This document shows positions 31,039 through 35,062 of a stretch of DNA of 35,062 nucleotides, in pieces (position 1 is the stretch's first letter; every line of letters starts with the position of its first letter). This DNA comes from JARROD01 sp037384225 (lineage in GTDB: Bacteria > Pseudomonadota > Gammaproteobacteria > Pseudomonadales > Cellvibrionaceae): assembly GCA_037384225.1 (NCBI GenBank), contig JARROD010000038.1:1-35062 (forward strand). Direction: 5' to 3'. The notes under the pieces are model-generated. The model searched no databases, was not told where the DNA came from, and worked only from the letters and a program-made list of their open reading frames with translations. The position numbers were made by a program, and so were the translations under genes.

Positions 31039-31425
31039 ATGGCAAGAGAGTTTCACCGCACCGATCGGGTTGCTGACGCTGTACAGCGTCATCTTGCCCA
31101 GATTGTTCAGCTTGAAATTCGCGACCCCCGCGTGGGTATGGTTAACATCAATGGGGTTGAAGTCAGCCGCGATCTGGCTTACGCCAAAGTTTTCGTGACG
31201 TTTATCGACCGCGATACCGATGAGGAATGTGAAATTGGGGCCCTGGCGCTGAATAAAGCGGCAGGTTATCTGCGCACCCTGTTGGCCAAAGAAATGAGTA
31301 TGCGCACTATTCCACGGCTGCAGTTTATCTTTGATAAAACGGCGGTTCGCGGCCAGGCATTATCAAACCTCATAGACAGAGCGGTCGCAGAGGACAGGGC
31401 CCATCGCGAGGGCGGCGAAGAGTAG
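31039..31425 (+). CDS. rbfA: Ribosome-binding factor A
   Basis: Cold-shock 30S maturation factor that binds near helix 1 of 16S rRNA. The 128-residue product has the KH-like fold markers FHRTDRVADAVQRHLAQIVQ, RDPRVGMVNINGVEVSRDLA, AKVFVTFID and ALNKAAGYLRTLLAKEM, then RTIPRLQFIFDKT. ATG 31039 is preferred over TTG 31033 because the protein family starts MAREF. It sits 94 bp after infB. Confidence 0.96.
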   Translation: MAREFHRTDRVADAVQRHLAQIVQLEIRDPRVGMVNINGVEVSRDLAYAKVFVTFIDRDTDEECEIGALALNKAAGYLRTLLAKEMSMRTIPRLQFIFDKTAVRGQALSNLIDRAVAEDRAHREGGEE

Positions 31426-31463
31426 CGGCGGTCTGATCGGAGAATTGTTGGGAGAATCGTTGT

Positions 31464-32408
31464 TTGGCACGTAAACGTTCGTGGGGCAGGCCGGTTAACG
31501 GCGTCCTGTTGTTGAACAAATCGGCGGGGATGACATCTAATGAAACCCTGCAAAAGGTAAAACGGCTGTTTTTTGCCGAAAAGGCTGGCCACACTGGCAG
31601 TCTCGACCCTCTGGCAACTGGGGTTTTGCCGCTGTGTTTTGGTGAGGCGACAAAGTTTTCCCAATTTTTATTGGAGGCGGACAAGCGCTATCGCAGCACC
31701 TTTCAGTTTGGCGTTACCACAACTACCGGTGATGCCGACGGTGAAATCACCGGTGAGATGACGGCGGTCGGGCTGACCCGAGAGCTGGTCAACGAAGCCG
31801 TGGAACTGTTTCGAGGCGAGATTGAGCAGATACCGTCGATGTATTCGGCGTTGAAATTCAAGGGGCAACCCTTGTATAAACTGGCGCGTGCCGGCCGGGA
31901 AGTAGAGCGTGAGGCACGTCGGGTAACCGTATACGATATTAAGCTGCTGGCATTCCAGCCCGGTCCGCAGGCACAAGCGGATGTGGAAATTCACTGCAGC
32001 AAAGGGACCTACGTGCGCACAATCGCCGAGGATTTGGGACGGGAGCTTGGTTGTGGCGCACATGTATCCGCGCTCCACCGGACGGCTGCCGGCGCTTTCG
32101 ACGAGTCGGCCGCCGTGACCTTGCAGACGCTGAGCGAAGAACGGGGCGAACAGAGAGCCGAAGTACTCGACCATCACTTGTTGCCGGTTGATACTCTGGT
32201 TGCGGAATTACCCGCTCTTGAACTGCCTGATGCATCGGCGTTTTACTTCCGTCAAGGGCAGGCAGTGGTTGATTCGCGGGTGCACAGCCTCGGTGATGAA
32301 GGCGATAGTGTGCGGGTTTGTTTAGAAAGCGGGGGGTTTCTCGGCATCGGCGATATTACTGACGATGGTCGGGTGGCACCGCGCCGGCTGGTTGCTAAAC
32401 TGGTGTAA
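31464..32408 (+). CDS. truB: tRNA pseudouridine(55) synthase TruB
   Basis: Makes pseudouridine 55 in the T loop of tRNAs. It has 314 residues, with the catalytic Asp48 in GHTGSLDPLATGVLP, then FGEATKFSQFLLEADKRY and a C-terminal PUA-like region (LLPVDTLVAELPALELPDAS onward). The start is TTG 31464, preceded by GGGAGA; no in-frame ATG fits. Its stop is followed by a large hairpin before rpsO. Confidence 0.96.
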   Translation: MARKRSWGRPVNGVLLLNKSAGMTSNETLQKVKRLFFAEKAGHTGSLDPLATGVLPLCFGEATKFSQFLLEADKRYRSTFQFGVTTTTGDADGEITGEMTAVGLTRELVNEAVELFRGEIEQIPSMYSALKFKGQPLYKLARAGREVEREARRVTVYDIKLLAFQPGPQAQADVEIHCSKGTYVRTIAEDLGRELGCGAHVSALHRTAAGAFDESAAVTLQTLSEERGEQRAEVLDHHLLPVDTLVAELPALELPDASAFYFRQGQAVVDSRVHSLGDEGDSVRVCLESGGFLGIGDITDDGRVAPRRLVAKLV

Positions 32409-32417
32409 AGAAGTTCC

Positions 32418-32442
32418 GTGGTCAGCGCTTGGCGCTGGCCAC
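32418..32442 (+). promoter_or_regulatory. Strong hairpin between truB and rpsO
   Basis: GTGGTCAGCGC, loop TTG, GCGCTGGCCAC form an 11-bp stem without a U-tract. It fits a processing or 3'-stabilising structure rather than a terminator. Confidence 0.55.
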
Positions 32443-32525
32443 AGTCTAAGGAGAGTAGCGTGCCTGTACATATGCATGGGCATTGCTGAATTTTTTAACT
32501 GCATATTGAAAATGAGGAATTAACA

Positions 32526-32795
32526 ATGGCTTTAAATGCCGAAGAAAAAGCGCTAATTGTCAAGGATTTCCAGCGCGGCGAAGGCGATACGGGATCTCCC
32601 GAAGTTCAAGTTGCTCTGCTGACTGCCAATATCAACAAATTGCAGGGACACTTTTCCGGCCACAAACAGGATCACCATTCCCGTCGTGGACTGATCCGGA
32701 TGGTTAACCAGCGCCGCAAGTTATTGGATTATTTGAAAAGCAAAGAAGTTAGCCGTTATTCCACGCTGATTCAAAGATTAGGCCTGCGTCGCTGA
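32526..32795 (+). CDS. rpsO: 30S ribosomal protein S15
   Basis: Binds the central domain of 16S rRNA early in 30S assembly. The 89 residues are full length, with the family pattern DFQRGEGDTGSPEVQVALLT, HKQDHHSRRGLIRMVNQRRK and LLDYLKSKEVSRYSTLIQRL. ATG 32526 follows GAGGAATTAAC. In E. coli S15 represses its own translation, but I see no certain pseudoknot here. Confidence 0.98.
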   Translation: MALNAEEKALIVKDFQRGEGDTGSPEVQVALLTANINKLQGHFSGHKQDHHSRRGLIRMVNQRRKLLDYLKSKEVSRYSTLIQRLGLRR

Positions 32796-32806
32796 GTGAA
32801 TGCATC

Positions 32807-32835
32807 AAGTGCCCGCCTACGCGGGCACTTTTTTT
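32807..32835 (+). terminator. Rho-independent terminator after rpsO
   Basis: GTGCCCGC, loop CTAC, GCGGGCAC and a run of seven T. It separates rpsO from pnp, with probable partial read-through as in other gammaproteobacteria. Confidence 0.9.
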
Positions 32836-32978
32836 ACAGGCACTTTTTATGCGAACTCTACATGCAGGCGGTTTTGCGCTCTTCTTAATACGTTCTGTGC
32901 GTTTGCAGTGTACGGGTTATTTATAAGGGCAAAATATTTTGAAGAATACAAGCAATATTAAAATAAAAGGATACCGTC

Positions 32979-35062
32979 GTGAATCCCGTTATTAAAACTT
33001 TCCAATACGGAAATCACACCGTGACCCTGGAAACCGGCCGCATTGCGCGACAGGCTACCGGTGCCGTCGTGGTTACTATGGGTGAGACCAGTGTACTTTG
33101 TACTGTGGTTGGAGCCAGAGAGGCCAAAGAGGGCCAGGATTTTTTCCCCTTATCGGTTCATTATCAGGAAAAAGCTTACGCAGCCGGCAGAATACCTGGC
33201 GGTTTTTTTAAACGAGAAGGGCGCCCCAGTGAAAAAGAAACGCTCACTTCGCGTTTGATTGATCGTCCGATTCGCCCACTGTTTCCCGAAGGCTTTCAGA
33301 ATGAGGTGCAGGTTATCTGCACGGTGATGTCTTCTCAAAAAGGCATGGATCCAGACATTGCCGCCATGATTGGTACGTCGGCCGCGCTGGCTGTATCGGG
33401 AATTCCGTTTAATGGCCCGATCGGAGCCGCGCGGGTGGGATACTGCCAGGAGCGGGGATATCTGTTAAACCCCAGTCAAACGGAAACGGCGGAGTCCGAG
33501 TTGGATATGGTTGTCGCCGGGACCCGCGAAGCGGTACTGATGGTGGAATCAGAGGCCAACGAATTGCCTGAAGACATCATGTTGGGGGCGGTACTCTATG
33601 CACACCAGGAAATGCAGGCAGTTGTTCAGGCCGTCAGTGAACTGGCCCGTGATGCTGGCAAACCCGCCTGGGACTGGCAGCCACCGTTGGAAAATGCCGA
33701 ACTAATGGGGTTAATTCAAAAAACATTTATCGAGCCGGTGGGTAATGCCTATCGCATTACAGATAAGCAGCAGCGTTATGAACGCCTCAGTGAACTGCGC
33801 GCTCAGGCGGTGGAACAGTTCACCAATGAGGATACAGGCGTTGGCGCCGATGAAGTGAAGCAGCTTTTCGGCAAGCTGGAGAAAAAGCTGGTGCGTTCGC
33901 GCGTTGTTGCCGGCGAACCGCGTATTGATGGTCGTGATAGCAAAACAGTGCGCGCGATCGAGGTGGAAGTTGGCGTGTTGCCAAAGGCACATGGCTCGGC
34001 CCTGTTTACCCGCGGCGAAACCCAGGCGCTGGTAGTGGCTACCCTGGGGTCAGCCCGCGATGCGCAAATTGTCGATGCACTTGGAGGCGAGCTCCGCGAC
34101 AATTTCATGCTGCACTATAACTTTCCGCCCTATTCCGTCGGGGAATGCGGACGCATTGGCGCGACCGGGCGGCGCGAAATTGGCCACGGTCGCCTGGCAC
34201 GCCGCGGCGTTGCAGCGGTGTTACCTGCCGAGGAAAGCTTTCCCTATACCATGCGGGTGGTCAGTGAGATCACTGAATCCAACGGTTCCAGTTCCATGGC
34301 GTCAGTGTGTGGTTCCAGTCTTGCGCTGATGGATGCCGGCGTGCCATTGCGGGCCCCGGTAGCGGGTATTGCCATGGGTTTGGTGAAAGAGGATGACGGT
34401 TTTGCTGTGTTAACCGATATTCTCGGCGATGAAGACCATCTGGGTGATATGGATTTCAAAGTCGCTGGTACTGCTCAGGGCATCACTGCCTTGCAGATGG
34501 ATATTAAAATAGAGGGTATTACCGAAGAGATCATGGAAATTGCCCTGGCGCAGGCCCTGAATGCGCGGCTGCATATCCTTTCTGAAATGAACAAGGTGAT
34601 CGACCGCTCGCGCTCTGAAATTTCCGATAATGCGCCGCGCTTTCATACGCTGAAAGTTCATCCGGATAAAATTCGCGACATTATCGGTAAGGGTGGCGCC
34701 ACCATTCGGGCAATTACCGAGGAAACGGGTGCGTCTATCGACATCGATGACGACGGCAACGTAAAAGTCTACAGCAGCGACAATGAGTCTCTGCAGAATG
34801 CTATTCTCCGCATTGAATCGATAACGGCGGAAGCTGAAATCGGGGAAATTTACGAAGGCAAAGTCGTCCGCATTGTCGACTTTGGAGCGTTTGTAAATTT
34901 TCTGCCAGGCAAGGACGGGCTGGTGCATATTTCTCAAATTGCCGATGAGCGAGTGAACAATGTATCTGACTATCTGAAAGAAGGGCAAATGGTTCGGGTC
35001 AAGTGTCTCGATGTGGATCAGCGCGGCCGCATAAAACTGTCCATTAAGGAAGCGACCCGTGA
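32979..35062 (+). CDS. pnp: Polyribonucleotide nucleotidyltransferase (PNPase), 3' end cut by the window
   Basis: A 3'-to-5' phosphorolytic exoribonuclease and degradosome component. About 694 codons are visible without a stop. The first RNase PH domain (GRIARQATGAVVVTMGETSV), the helical linker, the second RNase PH domain (KAHGSALFTRGETQALVVAT, then ATGRREIGHG with its catalytic region), a KH domain (KIRDIIGKGGATIRAITEET) and the S1 domain (VRIVDFGAFVNFLPGKDGLV) are all present. The start is GTG 32979 after AAAAGGA. Only the last few residues are missing, so the gene is otherwise complete. Confidence 0.97.
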   Translation, partial: MNPVIKTFQYGNHTVTLETGRIARQATGAVVVTMGETSVLCTVVGAREAKEGQDFFPLSVHYQEKAYAAGRIPGGFFKREGRPSEKETLTSRLIDRPIRPLFPEGFQNEVQVICTVMSSQKGMDPDIAAMIGTSAALAVSGIPFNGPIGAARVGYCQERGYLLNPSQTETAESELDMVVAGTREAVLMVESEANELPEDIMLGAVLYAHQEMQAVVQAVSELARDAGKPAWDWQPPLENAELMGLIQKTFIEPVGNAYRITDKQQRYERLSELRAQAVEQFTNEDTGVGADEVKQLFGKLEKKLVRSRVVAGEPRIDGRDSKTVRAIEVEVGVLPKAHGSALFTRGETQALVVATLGSARDAQIVDALGGELRDNFMLHYNFPPYSVGECGRIGATGRREIGHGRLARRGVAAVLPAEESFPYTMRVVSEITESNGSSSMASVCGSSLALMDAGVPLRAPVAGIAMGLVKEDDGFAVLTDILGDEDHLGDMDFKVAGTAQGITALQMDIKIEGITEEIMEIALAQALNARLHILSEMNKVIDRSRSEISDNAPRFHTLKVHPDKIRDIIGKGGATIRAITEETGASIDIDDDGNVKVYSSDNESLQNAILRIESITAEAEIGEIYEGKVVRIVDFGAFVNFLPGKDGLVHISQIADERVNNVSDYLKEGQMVRVKCLDVDQRGRIKLSIKEATR

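Overview
The window looks like chromosome of a gammaproteobacterium, probably a marine or environmental one. Three things point there: the rimP-nusA-infB-rbfA-truB-rpsO-pnp order, a sufBCDSUAT operon with a divergent IscR-like regulator, and the protein motifs. I cannot name the genus from sequence alone. A conserved core (SUF operon and translation operon, about 17.3-35 kb) is joined to a left half rich in accessory genes and short repeats.

Layout: (1) 0.3-6.6 kb holds myo-inositol catabolism: iolB (+), converging on iolD and an iolC-DUF2090 fusion (-), with a divergent RpiR-family regulator. The iolC kinase domain appears to lack about 40-45 residues. (2) 6.7-10.8 kb holds an LhgO-like FAD oxidoreductase and a flavodoxin-fold quinone reductase (-), then a two-gene cassette of exported proteins of unknown function (+). 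(3) 10.8-13.2 kb is an arsenic operon read leftwards, arsR-arsI-arsC-acr3, covering arsenite efflux, arsenate reduction and organoarsenical C-As bond cleavage. (4) 13.4-17.2 kb is an accessory patch: hipBA toxin-antitoxin, a PIN toxin with an antitoxin whose 3' end comes from a repeat element, and the degraded tail of a serine recombinase running into a helix-turn-helix domain. (5) 17.3-24.6 kb holds initiator tRNA-fMet, the sufB-C-D-S-U-A-T operon (-) and its divergent regulator. (6) 24.7-25.5 kb is S-formylglutathione hydrolase. (7) 25.7-26.0 kb is a geneless stretch that reads as an independent, highly structured RNA of about 300 nt with its own promoter and terminator. (8) 26.2 kb to the end holds rimP, nusA, infB, rbfA, truB, rpsO and pnp (pnp cut by the window edge).

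Three families of short non-coding repeats thread the left half. Family A is palindromic elements with arms starting TAACTTCTCAATAACCC (109-196, 10771-10853, 12789-12843). Family B is MITE-like elements with 28-bp terminal inverted repeats ending in TATA (complete at 5425-5523 and 13446-13656, partial at 5219-5247, 15601-15738 and 17198-17236). Family C is paired stem-loop elements (5300-5363, 8501-8562). Family B has altered genes: one copy supplies the last residues of the PIN antitoxin, one lies against the hipA stop, and one starts at the stop codon of the recombinase/HTH reading frame.

The strongest candidate for something undescribed is the structured RNA at about 25737-26034. Next are the B-element family and its effect on toxin-antitoxin genes, then the unknown exported pair at 8951-10750. 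All family assignments were made by reading motifs. No database search was run.
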